Shown here one piece after another: positions 1 through 11,595 of a stretch of 64,000 bases of DNA. The position numbers were made by a program, and so were the translations under genes. This DNA comes from Acholoe squamosa (taxonomy: Eukaryota; Annelida; Polychaeta; Phyllodocida; Polynoidae): contig OX439038.1 in the NCBI GenBank assembly GCA_949317995.1, positions 32,634,613-32,698,612 on the forward strand, in the 5' to 3' direction. Within the stretch, counting starts at the first letter, position 1. Every line of letters begins with the position of its first letter. The notes below the pieces were generated by a model. It was not told the DNA's origin, did not search any database, and worked only from the letters and a program-made list of their open reading frames with translations.

Positions 1-558
1 TCTCACTGTCCGCCATTTTGGCTTTTTGAATATAATCCATACATCTTTGGCAATATAAATCGAATTTAATCGAATATATCCCCTCAATTTACTGTTAAAA
101 AAATAAAATCTGACGACTGGTCACTCTGCGCGCATGCGTCAAGTCTCCAGACCGGAAGTGAGGTGGTCGACATAACAAAATTATGGTGGTCTGCTTTACA
201 CACTCATATACCAACGGTCTTAACCCATCCTACACAGAAAATCCCAACTTACCTGCTGAAAAAAAGCGTCTTAATTGCCCTATTCCCATAGGAGTCAATG
301 TGTTATTTTGACCCCCTGTCGACCGCCGAAATTGACCATGCAATGCAATTCAATGGAGCCTCATTTTCGTGAGAAAGTAGGTCAAATTTGTCAGGTTTTT
401 TCTTCAGCTTTTTTCATAGCTAAAGAATTCTTTTTTTCCAGGAATTGTGCATGTACAATGGAAGACTAGATCCTAAGAAACATGTTTCCATGATTTTTTG
501 TTTAATTATCCCCCAATTTCGATGAGCAATTCCCATCTAAAGTCTCAATTCCTGATCG

Positions 559-850
559 TCAGCTTGTGTCTGAAAAGGCACCGCCAATGACCCAGGAGGA
601 CCTGGGCCAATAAGGTGCTAACCTACTATCCACATAGCAGGCTACTCCGACCCTGGTAGCCCTTGTCCTATCCAATATATAAATTGTATAACCGCCAATA
701 TTGACTAGTCCATCAGGGGTATTAGTACGAAGCCATGTTTCAGTTATTCCATTATAATCAAAATTCCGAAGCACCACATTAAGATAATTATATTTATCAT
801 GTAAACTCTGTGCATTTACAGTCATAATTTTTAATCCATTATGCCTACTC
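559..850 (-). pseudogene. LINE-type endonuclease fragment (non-LTR retrotransposon)
   Basis: About 90 codons read as the N-terminal part of an apurinic-type endonuclease of a CR1/L2-like LINE. The order GLKIMTVNAQSL, then GITETWL, then GGYTIYILDR and a VACYV strand follows the family pattern of an N-x-x-SL strand, the catalytic E in the TETWL motif and the DR-x-x-x-x-GGVA strand. One or two residues seem lost just before GITETWL. The frame then breaks, and no reverse transcriptase follows toward position 1, so this is a dead fragment. The family is well supported; the exact clade is inference. Confidence 0.75.
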
Positions 851-1202
851 GCATTGTTGAAATTACGATACAGCTCATCTTACCCTGATGCTCCATTTCT
901 CACCATCCATACCTTTGCCCAACATCAACCACCAAGGGACAGTACAAACAGAATAAGTGCGTGCAAACATCATCCTGAGCGCTAACACTCATAGGGCCCA
1001 GGTAAAGAGCAATAAAGCGTATATTACTCTAAGACTAAGTGTAGATTTATGACATTAAAAAGTCACACTCTACAAAGGTGCAATCACAAAAAAAAACATT
1101 GTGCCACATAAATCACATTAATACCAGTACTTCCAGTGCAAATACCAATATCATTAAATACTATGTCCAAGGTCCTCATTGTGCAGTGTATGATAATTGT
1201 TA

Positions 1203-1660
1203 ATCAGAGTCCACAGGTTGACCTAGCTCCCCAGTCTCGTCCTCTATAGGCAGGGTTGGTCTGGATGTGCAATCACCAACATTGTCCGGTCTCATGCTGT
1301 TAGCTTTCAGGCGGTATTCAGCTTGGAACTGGCTGCATAATTCCATCAGTAATACTCCAAGCATGTTCTCACCTTCGTACGTATCATCGTGGAGACATTC
1401 ATCGTCGAAACGCGCCTTGCTCGACCAGAATCAGCTGCACTTTCGATGAGACACAGCCTGCTGGTTTTCCTCAGCATTTCCTTCAGCTTTTTATTCTGGA
1501 GAAACTGCTTAGACAGACATAGTTTGATCGTAGAGATTCTCTCCCTTCTCCATTTAGGGCCTCCCTTACTTTGTGCAGCGGCATTACGTGCAGCCATTCC
1601 TGTGGGAGCATTAAGCACTTCTTCTGCAGTATCTGGCTGGTCTAGCTCTATACATTTTAG
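1203..1660 (-). pseudogene. Unidentified coding-like segment, possibly LINE ORF1 remnant
   Basis: Two overlapping minus-strand frames have protein-like composition. The upstream one is lysine/arginine-rich (KWRRERISTIKLCLSKQFLQ). The downstream one (from about 1440) contains ECLHDDTYEGENMLGVLLME and ends at a stop near 1203. They would join if one frameshift is allowed near 1440. The segment lies just upstream, in the minus-strand sense, of the LINE endonuclease fragment, so a decayed first ORF of that LINE is possible. I do not recognise a domain. The upper edge is cut by an inverted-repeat element starting at 1662. Confidence 0.3.
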
Positions 1661-1661
1661 C

Positions 1662-2512
1662 CAGTTGCAGGGATTTTGACAGGGCCGCGCCCTGCGCCAT
1701 ACAAGCATTAAAATCGGCAATGGCGCATTAAAATCGGTAAAAATGCGCCCTATGGCCCATTGAAGGATTTGTCTTATTTGTTATAAACCTGGGGAGAAAA
1801 CTATGAAGGCTACAGAAATGTCAGACCCCTCTTTTGAAAGTTACAAATCCCACAGATTTTGCTAATTGATTATTGGATGTCATATGTTTTATTTTTATAT
1901 CTGAAACATGAGAGATGAATAAGTTCTTGTATTTTTACTGCTTTGACAAATTAAAACCGTATATCTGGTACTTTATAAGCTACTGGGGTTTAAAGCTGGG
2001 TGAGGGGTTTACTCTTTCAGAAAGAATAACGGGCTAAAACATTGTGTAACTAAGTACTGAGGTTGCCTTACTGCATGTTTTTTCAATTTAACTCATTTTA
2101 TTTCATATAGGTATTGGGCTGGTCAATCCCAAGTTATAATCATAAACTCAATCCCATCTAGAGGACATCACAGGAGGCCTCAAGGGATAATACTGACAGG
2201 TCCTCAAACTTATCTGAACATGGTTTTCTCTCTTTTCCAAGTATTTATAATTGTCAGAAAAATCTCAAAAAAAGGTACATACATTCACAGACCTATGACA
2301 AAAACCAGTCTGTGGAAAATTGAAAATCAGCTCAGATATTGTAATAGAAGTCTATAAAAAGGTAATCCGTTCTAGTTTGATACATTTTGTACACTACCAT
2401 AATGAGTGTAGAGCCCATTATGTCCCATTGATCTTTAAAATGGCGCATTGTTCTTGTCTAGGAGTGCGCCATTGGCACTTAGCAAAAAATCCTGTCAAAA
2501 TCTCTGCAGTTG
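1662..2512. mobile_element. Inverted-repeat DNA element, about 0.85 kb
   Basis: The ends are inverted copies: CAGTTGCAGGGATTTTGACA at the left and the complement of CAACTGCAGAGATTTTGACA at the right, 22 bases with 2-3 mismatches. A second inverted motif, GCGCC/GGCGC near both ends, adds support. No transposase frame is visible, so it looks non-autonomous. It abuts the coding-like remnant on its left. Confidence 0.5.
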
Positions 2513-2603
2513 TATAGGTGCTATGCAGATTTGAAGGTTTTACCATCGTGATAGATGTTTACCATGTACAAATTACTCAATTATTCACTAGCTTTTAAGG
2601 CGA

Positions 2604-3546
2604 GGGTTTCGAGTCTTTCGATGTAGCCTTAGTATCTTTAGCGTTCTTCTTACTCCAAACGTGGCTTGAAGCAGATACACTGATTTTTTCCACTGCCTTA
2701 GGATTCGAATTTGCTTTACTTTCACCGTCTGATTCGTCACTAGAGCCTAATGTCCTTTGCTTTGATCACCCTCAGCTACAATAACTCGCTTGCCCTCAGA
2801 TGTAACTTCCTCCTGATAAGCTTCTGGTATTGGGATAATATCAGGCTCTCTTACTTGCCGCTTCAATCTCCGTGCAGAAGTGATGGCGATATACGTCCTT
2901 ATAGCATGCTGGGCGATAATTCACCACTTAAGTTAAGGTCTCGCTTCATGGAACCTGCTGCCTACTACATCTTAGTACCGTGTTTCGAAGATTTCCCCCT
3001 GTTAGGTTTACTAATTACATTCTCAGCTAAGTAAGATTCCATCATCTCATTAGAGTTATATCTGGTTCTGATTGTAATCGGGTTACCATGCGAGCGGCCG
3101 TTGATTGTTGAAGACACCATCTTGAAATCCGCAGCGGGAAGGCAGAAGGCAACGTGACGATTTCCAGATGCTCCTAACTCTAAAGATAGTCCGAGTAAGA
3201 CCACAATTTTACGCACAAAGGATGATGGATGGTACCTTAATCCAAGATTGCAACCCTGACCCCTGAGTACAATTCTTAAATACAATTCCAAGGGAAAAGA
3301 GGGGGAGCCGGTTCGACGGAAGTCTACTCGCTCATGATGATGACACAAGTCACTGCTTAATGCAGAGATGTAAGTCAGGTACTGGGAAAATCCCTGAAAA
3401 GCTGTTATCGCGACCCTGGGAGAGTTGGCAGGCCCCCTGGTATAACCAGAGTGTTCAGGGCAGACTCTGACCAGCACAGCATCATTGCACCTCCTGGTGT
3501 CAAACAATTGTACTATGTTGCTGACTGATGATTTTACACCAATCAA
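2604..3546 (-). other. Unidentified open frames, decayed
   Basis: A 193-codon minus-strand frame (3546 to 2965) has no motif I recognise. Further along the same strand (2900 to 2604) a lysine/serine-rich frame with one shift ends at a stop (SKDSKPSP). They could be remains of a transposon protein, or chance. No splice signals link them to the flanking exons convincingly. Confidence 0.2.
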
Positions 3547-3862
3547 AGAGCAGCATTCCCTTTATTTCTCCCTGGGAGGGTCTGTACCTGAGATTCCCTG
3601 CCCAGAATCTCCCTTGGACCAGTGGGTGCCCCTGCTTACACCAGGGGGGGCTTAGTGGAGTCCCTAGTTGAATTAGACAACTGAGGACTGTCTCTGTGTG
3701 AAGAAAATGACTAGGGAAAGAAGGCTGTGAACAAATCTATCCCTGAAGACCCTGGATATCCTTATTCAGACTACACACATTTTAACAATTTTGAATTCCC
3801 TATTTTCAGGGAAATCCCTGACAACTTACATCTCTGTTAATGGTTCTAGTAACGGTTTTTAA

Positions 3863-4106
3863 GGGAGTGATCATTTTTAACAACAGGGGGGGGGGAGCTG
3901 CTGGATTTGAGGGGAGGGTCAAAATATTTTCGACCCCTTGACTGGTGAGGCGATCAAAATTGTTCCACCCCTCTGAGGGGGAGGGGGATAATCTCACCTG
4001 TTTTCAGTGAAAAGGACAGCATGTTATAAAAGATTGAAGGGTGTGTTTGTGCACGATTTGACCCTGGGGGGGGGCAAAAATTTTAGTTGCTAAAAAATTA
4101 TCTCCC
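3863..4106. mobile_element. GGGAGTGATCA-family MITE (degenerate copy)
   Basis: The left end GGGAGTGATCATTTTTAACA follows TAA. G/C-runs with GACCCC and the internal GCATGTTATAAAAG segment match other family members. The right end is degenerate (ATCTCCC near 4106). It lies between the two exons of the putative mitochondrial gene. Confidence 0.6.
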
Positions 4107-4312
4107 TGACTTGACAGCAGGAAATATTATATACGCCCATACCTTTTCAACTGGAGATGTAGACTGGATTTCTGTAGAAATCTTGAAATACATGGGAATT
4201 ATCGGTGTATTGACAATAATTGTTACCTGCATGTCTGAAGCATAGAGAACATCAAAGACGTAAAAAAAAGTCACATAAATGAAGAATGCTTTACCAATGA
4301 CTGAATACTTAC

Positions 4313-4462
4313 ACTCCATATGTCTAGCAGCATACTCCATTTTTTCATCTTTGCGATTTTCTCGGAAAATATGACGTCTCTCATTTGGAGTTGGAATATC
4401 TGGTGTGAACTTCTCGCCAATGTCAATCGGTTTGCTGAGGTCAGGGTCAACAGATTGTAGCT
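4313..4462 (-). CDS. Exon 2 of putative mitochondrial protein gene (MRPL38-like?)
   Basis: Acceptor CTTCTTCAG at the right, donor GTAAGTATTC at the left, 150 bases, phase 1 to phase 1. It reads KLQSVDPDLSKPIDIGEKFT, then a charged stretch rich in Arg, Lys and Glu ending RRHIFRENRKDEKMEYAARH. Its entry phase fits the exit phase of the exon at 8122-8293, and no other exon is seen between them. The DP-x-x-x-x-PIDIG motif followed by a charged helix resembles the N-terminal extension of mitochondrial ribosomal protein L38 as I recall it. Downstream exons were not found, so the gene probably continues left of the window. Confidence 0.45.
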
Positions 4463-5062
4463 CTGAAGAAGAACCAAATGGTGTGAGAGATTATTTGTAC
4501 ATTGAAGTAGAATTTTAGCCGTTTCCAGAGATACCGGTAAGCAATAACTCATAATGAGATGTCCCATAACAGTCAGGGTGCGCCTTATAAGCAAGGTTTT
4601 TTAAATCGTAAAACATTATTACAGTGCACAAATTATTACCTCAAGTGCACCTTAAAAGTATGGCATGAACTCAGGGTGCGCCTTATACAATGGTATACTT
4701 TGGGATTAAGAAAGTACCGAGTCCATAGAAGACTATATAGAAACGGGACAGACAGCATGGTTATTCCTTGAAACATGTGATTAATTCCTATTTCATATAC
4801 TTGACCTAGGTATTGTCTGTATTTATAAATGTCCATGTTCAGGATTTGTTAAGCTCCGAAGTTGTATTTCACATTATTTACCACAAATGACTCTTGTGTC
4901 TAAATGAATCCTACCTAAGGGCTCCTATATTTAAATACTGCCACAATGTTCAGAAATAAAAGTAGCCCTTAAATTTAAATTCCCTGCAAACTAAGACTGT
5001 GGGACAAGTTGTGTTTGCTCTTTACTGTTTCTCAACAGCTGTATGAATTCGCAAAGATGGGT

Positions 5063-5253
5063 ATAGTCACGTCTCTATAAACCGTCCACCTCCGTTGGAG
5101 ATAAAATTTGACTGGTTCCTGAATCGGCTGGTTCTCTGAATCATGATTACAATAGAATTCAATTGATATAATCAAATCTGTTTGATGACATAGGTGGCTG
5201 GTAAGTGAATCAACCGACCTATTGAAGACCCGTTTATAGAGACATGACTGTAT
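5063..5253. mobile_element. CAGTC-ended MITE (Tigger/pogo-like ends), copy 1
   Basis: Left end ATAGTCACGTCTCTATAAAC and right end GTTTATAGAGACATGACTGT form an inverted repeat. The interior TTGACTGGTTCCTGAATC and ACAATAGAATTCAAT is shared with the copy at 44562-44693. There is no coding capacity. Confidence 0.65.
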
Positions 5254-5522
5254 TTACTGTAATACCGATACCCTCATATAAAGCCTAACTGGTATATACA
5301 AAGCTAGACCCTTGCTGCACATTAAGTGGCAGATCCACTGTCGCTAGTTTCTTGCAACAGAGCATCTGCAAATGTCATCACACGCCGCTCATATGTCCCA
5401 TGAACGTTGTGGCAGCGGTGATCCACTGCTGGAATGTTTTCTGCAAGAACACAAACATGTGTGCAATTCACGAGATATCTGCGGCAGTGGATCTACCACA
5501 ATAGAATGTACCTTGTGAACCT

Positions 5523-5770
5523 TGAAAAATTTTTTCGCCCCCCCCCCTCCCTCAATGGCAAGTAAATGCCGGAGGTGAGGAGAATTTTCATGCCACTCTT
5601 TAATCTATAGTAGTGCGCTGGCTTTTTTGCTAAAAAGAGGGTAAATTTGTTACGCCCCCCCTTAAGAGGGCTCAAAATTTTTTACACCCCCCCTCAGGAG
5701 GGGTATGAATTTTTTACGCCCTCCCCCCTCAAACCCACCACCCCCCTGTTGATAAATAATGACCACTCCC
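5523..5770. mobile_element. GGGAGTGGTCA-family MITE, left end lost
   Basis: The right end TTGATAAATAATGACCACTC followed by TTA is intact. The interior has the family hallmark of a TATAGTAGTGCGCTGGCTTT core between C-rich GACCCC-type blocks. No matching left terminus is seen. Its right target triplet abuts the next element at 5774. Confidence 0.65.
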
Positions 5771-5773
5771 TTA

Positions 5774-5984
5774 GGGCCATCCATAAATGGCATCATGCAA
5801 AGTTTGAACATTTTTGACCCCCCCCTCCCCCCTTGTCATGTTTTTTGCCAATTTTGCAAAGGCTAGGCATGACGGAATTTATTTTCCATATACCTTCAGC
5901 ATTGCAAAATTGGCAAAATGCATGACAAAGGGGGGGGGGGTCAAAAATGGTCAAATTTTGCATGACATCATTAATGGATGGCCC
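5774..5984. mobile_element. GGGCCATCCAT-ended MITE
   Basis: The terminal inverted repeats are long: GGGCCATCCATAAATGGCAT at the left against the complement at the right, extending through CATGCAAA and TTTGACCCCCCC to TTGTCATG. Flanks are TTA and CTA. It is non-coding. Confidence 0.65.
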
Positions 5985-6194
5985 CTACCCATCGCGACGC
6001 ATCATTCCATGTGCATATCTGATATTTGGGGGTCATTTTGCAAAATCAGCCCTAAGTGGAGGCGGGGGGGGGCCGCCTAGCAATAAATGACTCGTCCCTT
6101 ATCTTATGTCATATTTCATTATAAGTCGAATTTCTAGCTGTAAGTTGGGGGTCGAATTGTAGATGAGCTTTTATGGTACAAAGAACAAATATTA

Positions 6195-6817
6195 CTGTAA
6201 TCTCCCGTGTATAAGGCGCAGCCCGCGTATAAGGCGCACCTAGAGTTTTGGAAAATTCGCAAAAAAAAAAGATGAATTCATAACTTTGGTTCTACTGAAT
6301 GAATTTTCAAAATTAAAAAAACCTATGGATAGCTTGGGCCACCTTGGGCCCTCCTGGGCCCCATTTTGTCCTATTATGACCAAGGGGGCATGTAAGATAT
6401 CAAAAGAAAGGTCTTGCATGGTGTGCCTTTTGTGGCTTGTGGATCCAATGAGAACTAAGGCAGTGGTCATTATTTATCAACAGGGGGGGGGGAATGGTGG
6501 GTTTGAGGTAGGGCGTAAAAATTTCAGACCCCTCTTGAGGGGGGGCTAACAAAATTTTGACCCCTCTTGAGGGGGGGGCTAAAAAAAATTACCCTCTTTT
6601 GAACAAAAAAGCCTGTGCGCTACTATAGCTCAAAGAGGGGTGGGAAAATTCTCCATGCCTCCGGTTTAGGGGGGGCGCAAAAAATTTTTACTGTCATTGA
6701 AGGGGGGCCGTAAAAAATTTTCGCGCGCCCGCACAGAAACCCGCCACCTGTTGATAAATAATGACCACTCCCTAAACCCCCCCGTATAAGACGCGCCTTA
6801 TACGCGGGAGATTACGG
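6195..6817. mobile_element. CCGTAATCTCCCG-ended MITE with a nested MITE
   Basis: Left end CTGTAATCTCCCGTGTATAA and right end TTATACGCGGGAGATTACGG are inverted, with GTATAAGGCGC blocks inside each arm, and both outer sides are TA. A complete GGGAGTGGTCA element (6459-6772) sits inside, so the original was about 310 bp. It is related to the copy at 25953-26185. Confidence 0.75.
6459..6772. mobile_element. GGGAGTGGTCA-family MITE, complete, nested
   Basis: The ends are inverted: GGCAGTGGTCATTATTTATC at the left and GATAAATAATGACCACTCCC at the right. TAA flanks both sides (6456-6458 and 6773-6775). The interior holds GACCCCTCTTGAGGGG blocks and the conserved GCCTGTGCGCTACTATAG core. Confidence 0.8.
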
Positions 6818-6989
6818 TAGTGAGAAATGTTTTGATGGTCCGAGACCTCCACTGTGTACATAGGACAGTCACATTCATAGTACGGTACCGGGTAGGCCTA
6901 CTGTAGACTGTAGTGTACAGCACTGTGTTGTGTCAGTAGTCTCAGACTGTGGCAGTGTCAGTAGTCTGAGGCTGAGCTAAAGCTCATTG

Positions 6990-8029
6990 CCGTATATTGG
7001 GGACCAAAAACTTAGTTTTTCCTATTTTTGCACCTTCAAAATGGTGCTGTGTCTCTCATAGTTGGCCGATCTACACAATTCTTTCACCATGTAAAAGTAC
7101 ACAATTAGGGCATTATTTCTAGATACCTCATTAAGTTTTTGGTGAAAATTAAAAATATTTTATCTTGTATCAAAGTGTGAGTTTCAGAAGCGAAAACCAT
7201 GAAAAAACACCTACTTCTCCATCTTAAGGCTAAAATTACTATGAAAAAGTGAGTGATGACCCCCTATTTTCATTAATTCATCTTTTAGAGTGAGAAACAA
7301 GCTTTTTAAATATGTTTTTACATTTTATATGCCTCTAATAGTTCAAATTCTACCAAAAGATATGTATTTTTTTGAAAACTAACTAAAATCGCCATTTTGA
7401 CCCGTCCTTTGATACAATTTTTCCCTATAGCATTTAACATGATCCCTATATATGAGAAAAAATGGAGCAAGAAAAAGAAAAACATGGATTTTGTATCACA
7501 TTTATGAGTTCTTTCAATATACTGGATAGCTTAGATATTCATGCATTTGTTGGGATTATCCATTGCGGTACTTCATGGTGACCTAATTCAACCTTGACCC
7601 CAATAACTGTGATTCAAGGTCAGACAGTGACCTACTTATACAAATGTAAGATATATGGTAACTAATATGATTTATATACTTCTGAAAAGTGTCAATGATA
7701 TCTCTGACTTGGATTTGATGTCCCTGGTCCATTAAATCAAGATTTTGTTGTTTTATTAAGAGAGAAATCCATAATTTGCACCCAACCACCTGCTATTAAT
7801 GCAGCTATTTTGCCCCAAATGGGCAGCAATTGGGCAGTATTTGCCCTGTTGTAATAATATGGCAGCTGAAAAAATTATCAAATATCTTCCAATTTCCAAT
7901 AATTTTCAGTATAGATATTCAAAACACCCTATACAAGACTAGGGTTGTGAAAAAACTAGGATATTTTATCACTAATTAGAAAAAAATAAGGCCCTCATGC
8001 TGCAAATGCACCAGTCCCCAATATAGAGG
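6990..8029. repeat. Possible 1.04-kb inverted-repeat element
   Basis: TATATTGGGGAC at the left and its complement GTCCCCAATATA at the right are the only clear arms (12-13 bases). The AT-rich interior has no coding capacity. Short similar segments flank it on both sides (GTAGTGTA and CAGTAGTGTAGAC), so it may be part of a larger duplicated unit. The support is modest. Confidence 0.35.
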
Positions 8030-8121
8030 AACGGACTATAGTAGACGTAGTGTAGACATAGGTACCCAGTCAGTAGTGTAGACACAGTCACACTCACAGT
8101 GTCAGTGACCATCACACTTAC

Positions 8122-8293
8122 TTGCCAATTGTTCTGCATATGTTGCTGTTACTTCTTCATATTGCCACTCCAGCTGTTTGAATGGAGCCCCTCCAAGTGT
8201 CTTGGGCGGTACGGTTGCATAAAATCGCCTGCTAACACAACGTTTGGTATTTTGAAGGACAAGCCGACAAATCATGTGTCCCTTAGACGCCAT
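8122..8293 (-). CDS. First coding exon of putative mitochondrial protein gene (MRPL38-like?)
   Basis: An ATG at 8293 opens 57 codons plus one base, ending at a consensus donor (GTAAGTGTGATGG). The N terminus MASKGHMICRLVLQNTKRCV is basic, free of acidic residues and followed by SRRFYATV, a typical mitochondrial presequence with a cleavage-like RRFYA site. After PPKTLGGAP comes an acidic/aromatic stretch (LEWQYEEVTATYAEQLA). Phase 1 at the donor matches the entry of the exon at 4313-4462. Of known proteins, mitochondrial ribosomal protein L38 fits best, on weak N-terminal similarity only; the PEBP-like domain that would prove it is not in the window. Confidence 0.5.
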
Positions 8294-8454
8294 TTTCGGA
8301 ATGGTTTACCGCCCCAACTTCAGATGGCAGCACACACTTACGAGTGAATATGGAAGGCCAGTGCGCTGCCAATGCGCCAAATGCTATTGCCAAAATACAA
8401 TGATAAAATCAAACATTTTATAGATGATCATCAATAATAATGCTAGTAAGTCAC

Positions 8455-9766
8455 ATATGGGTCAATCCACTGAAAGTGGGCACTTGCCCATGGTAGAGGG
8501 TCATTTTTAAAAAACTAAGAATTAGATCATGAAACTTAATTGTATTGATAGCCCTTTATCTTGGCTCTTAGGAAAGGTTCATTCAAGTCACTAACTCCCA
8601 AGCAGTTAGTTTTTATTGCAAATATTCAAAATTATGAAAATGTAATGGGCGTGAGCAAAATGAATTCTTCTCTACATCACAGAAATATTTGTCAGAACTA
8701 CATGATTTCCAGTTAGGATATTTGACAAAAGGTCCTAAAGGCACACTATGAAGAAAATAGGGAAAAAAAGATGGATATTTACAATACATAATGAAATAAT
8801 ATGAATGTAATGGGCGTGAGCATAATGGGCGTGAGCGAAACAACTTTCCCAGGCTTCAGACAGCCACTCAGCAATATAACCTCACCCAGAATTAATCTAG
8901 GCAATATAAATAATCTAAGAATACTTATAGGATGCATTTGGAATGCATCAAGCCTGCCAACATGCTTGTAGTGCATTTTACTCATACCCATTACGCTCAT
9001 GCCCATTATGCTCACGCCCATTACATCTGTCAGTTAACCCCTCTTTTTGGCATAACCAAGGCATGTAGAGACTCCAGTCTTTTTTTAAAATGACTTATTA
9101 ACAATAGATCTTCAAGTTAGGCTGGTTGAAAGAAAGAAAACTTTGATAGTATTTGTCCTGGATGCAGAAATTTGAATGTAATGGGCATGAGCAAAATGGA
9201 CTTGAAAATACTTGAATATGTACCGCACAGTCATGCCTGCAAGTAGACCCTATGTTTCTGTACCAGAAAATCCCCTATGACGACCCTAATCTTGGTGGGA
9301 AATAAGAAGATTGAGGGTAGTGTTTTAGTAGGCCTACCAGTGTACTTTTATTTTGCTCACGCCCATTACAGCACCTGTATTTGGTTAGAGAAATGAACAG
9401 GGGAAAAGGAGTGCCAACCAGAGCACCTCCAAACAACATGAAAATATTAGATAGGACCCCCCACTAAGGAATAGATAAAATTATATTGGTCTGTTGCTGT
9501 TTGGCTTGATGGTATAGACCCTGGGATGAGGTGGAAATTGAATAAAAAGGCAACTTTTGGCCATTTTTGAGCTTTGGGCCACCATATCTAAAAAAATAGC
9601 AGGCCGACATATGTAAACTTGCCCTTCTTTTGAGGCCCAAGGTGTTTTCTTTCAAATGAAACCAGAAATAAGAAGAATGGTTACTTACTTTTTATTTTAT
9701 AGCCCCCTGTATCCAAAAAAGACCAAAAAAGACCCAGGTGCCCACTTTCGGTGGATTGACCCATAT
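8455..9766. mobile_element. 1.3-kb inverted-repeat element with internal CACGCCCATTAC palindromes
   Basis: Terminal inverted repeats are ATATGGGTCAATCCACTGAA (left) and the complement of ATATGGGTCAATCCACCGAA (right), continuing through AGTGGGCAC for about 28 bases with one mismatch. Inside, TGTAATGGGCGTGAGCA or variants occur about eight times in both orientations (near 8642, 8806, 8822, 8985-9026, 9177, 9357). No transposase is seen. Confidence 0.65.
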
Positions 9767-9854
9767 CATTAACATGTAAGGGGTGATGCCAAAAAAATAT
9801 TAGGGGGGACTCATGGGGCTGTCGACTCATGGGAAGGGCTTGAAGTTGAATATT

Positions 9855-10845
9855 CCGTAAAACGGGGCTCTTTTGGCCAGTTTTTGTCGTATTCATTGGA
9901 TATTTGCTCCAATTTATTACTTTTTGCAATATATTGTGATTCTTACCATAAGAACTAATCTAAATGCTTGCACTATGAATGAAATCGTATTTAAATCATT
10001 CAAATTGAATGTACAGCATGTGGATAATTTTTTTATTATGGCCTATTGGTCAGAAAAATGACATTATAGAGATACTGAAGCATGCTTAAGATCATTCAAA
10101 GGTGATTTTGAGCTTCCCAGGGGGCTGTCATGCTTTGTTCCATCAGCATATTTTGAGGTGAGATATGCACAGAATTCACCATTATGCTCGAGGTATATTT
10201 GGCAATTCCTGCCACAAAATTGAACCATATTTAAGGCCATCATGTTTTGTCACCTCTTATTTCACTTTTTCATTCACAAATCTTCACCAAACATTTCATT
10301 TCTCATGTGAAATTAGCTGGAGAAATTGATTTAGGTAGTTATTCCAAGGTAAAATGAATTTTTAACTCCATTTATAAAGGAAATCATGTGACCAATATTT
10401 GTAAGGGGCTACCGGCCAAAATAGCCCCATTTTACCTAAAATTGAGCAATTTTTTTCAGTAAATGCTTAACATTTTCAGCAAAATTCAAATATTGTATAT
10501 TTTTTCATCATTATGTCTTAGAATATGACTTTATATGGAACTTATACTTATATAAGTCATTTATACTCATTATTTGATGACTACCGGTATCTGTGATAAA
10601 GTTTGAGGTATGATGAGTTTTTTCATAAATCGTGAGATCATGTGACCTCAAAATGGCCACATGCTCAGATATGCACCCAAAAGACGATTTTTTCGCAAAA
10701 ACATCAAAATGCAATCTTAGATGCATAAATATATGATATCAAAACTATATATCCAGTTATTTTTATCTCTACTTCTTAATTTTTCATCTGTAAATGAAAT
10801 ATAAACACTTTTTTTAAGGGTGGCCAAAATAGCCCCGTTTTACGG
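9855..10845. mobile_element. Inverted-repeat element, CCGTAAAACGGGGCT ends
   Basis: The left end CCGTAAAACGGGGCTCTTTT followed by GGCC is matched by GGCCAAAATAGCCCCGTTTT ACGG at the right. A partial internal copy (GGCCAAAATAGCCCCATTTT at about 10415) is also present. The interior is AT-rich and non-coding. Confidence 0.6.
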
Positions 10846-10872
10846 GTTGTTCATTTGTTGCTGTGTACCTGG

Positions 10873-11073
10873 TACCTTAAAATTTCAGACCCCTCTTAGA
10901 GGGAGACAAAAAAATTTTCGCCCCTTTCGAGCGAAAAAGCCTGCGCGCCACTAAAGAATAAAAGGGGGGGATGGAAAAATTTCAGACCCCTCCGAGGGGG
11001 GACGGAAAATCTTTCGCTGCGCAAGCGCGCGGAATTTCACCCCCCCCCCCATTGTTAAAAAATGACCACTCCC
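10873..11073. mobile_element. GGGAGTGGTCA-family MITE, left end lost
   Basis: The right end TTGTTAAAAAATGACCACTC followed by TAA is intact. The GCCTGCGCGCCACTAAAG core and the GACCCCTC blocks identify the family. Confidence 0.6.
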
Positions 11074-11343
11074 TAATGCATATCGGGGTACTTTCACATA
11101 AGGTGCAGCAAAGATTTACAATATCATGCATAAGTCAAGACTAGAAATGTCAACAATACAAGACATGAGTGAATATCAAATACTTGAATTTATTCTGAAA
11201 TATGATGCTTGTCCCGTTCAGATAACATTATCAAACACAATGATTGGAGTATCATTTGTCATAGTTACTATAGGGAAGTTCCCACTTCCAAAATCCTCAG
11301 CAAAAACATGTGCACTGAGAGTATGGATGTTTGGGTAGTCTAA

Positions 11344-11595
11344 GGGAGTGATCATTTTTTCACAACAGGAGGGGGCTGGTGGGTTTGAGGGGGGGGGGGC
11401 ACTCAGAATTTGTTCAACCCCTCTGATGGGGGGGGGGTCAAAATAATTTCACCTGTTTTCAGTGGAAAACACTGCTTGTTACTATAGGTTAAAAGGGCAC
11501 GTTCACGTGCGATTTTCGTCACTTACGGGGTGGGGGTCAAAAAATGTTACCCCCTCGAGAGGGGGGGTCAAATTTTTTGAAAAATGATCACTCCC
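11344..11595. mobile_element. GGGAGTGATCA-family MITE, complete
   Basis: The ends GGGAGTGATCATTTTTTCAC and AAAATGATCACTCCC are inverted and flanked by TAA on both sides (11341-11343, 11596-11598). C/G-run blocks and a TTACTATAGGTTAAAAG core match the family. Confidence 0.8.
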
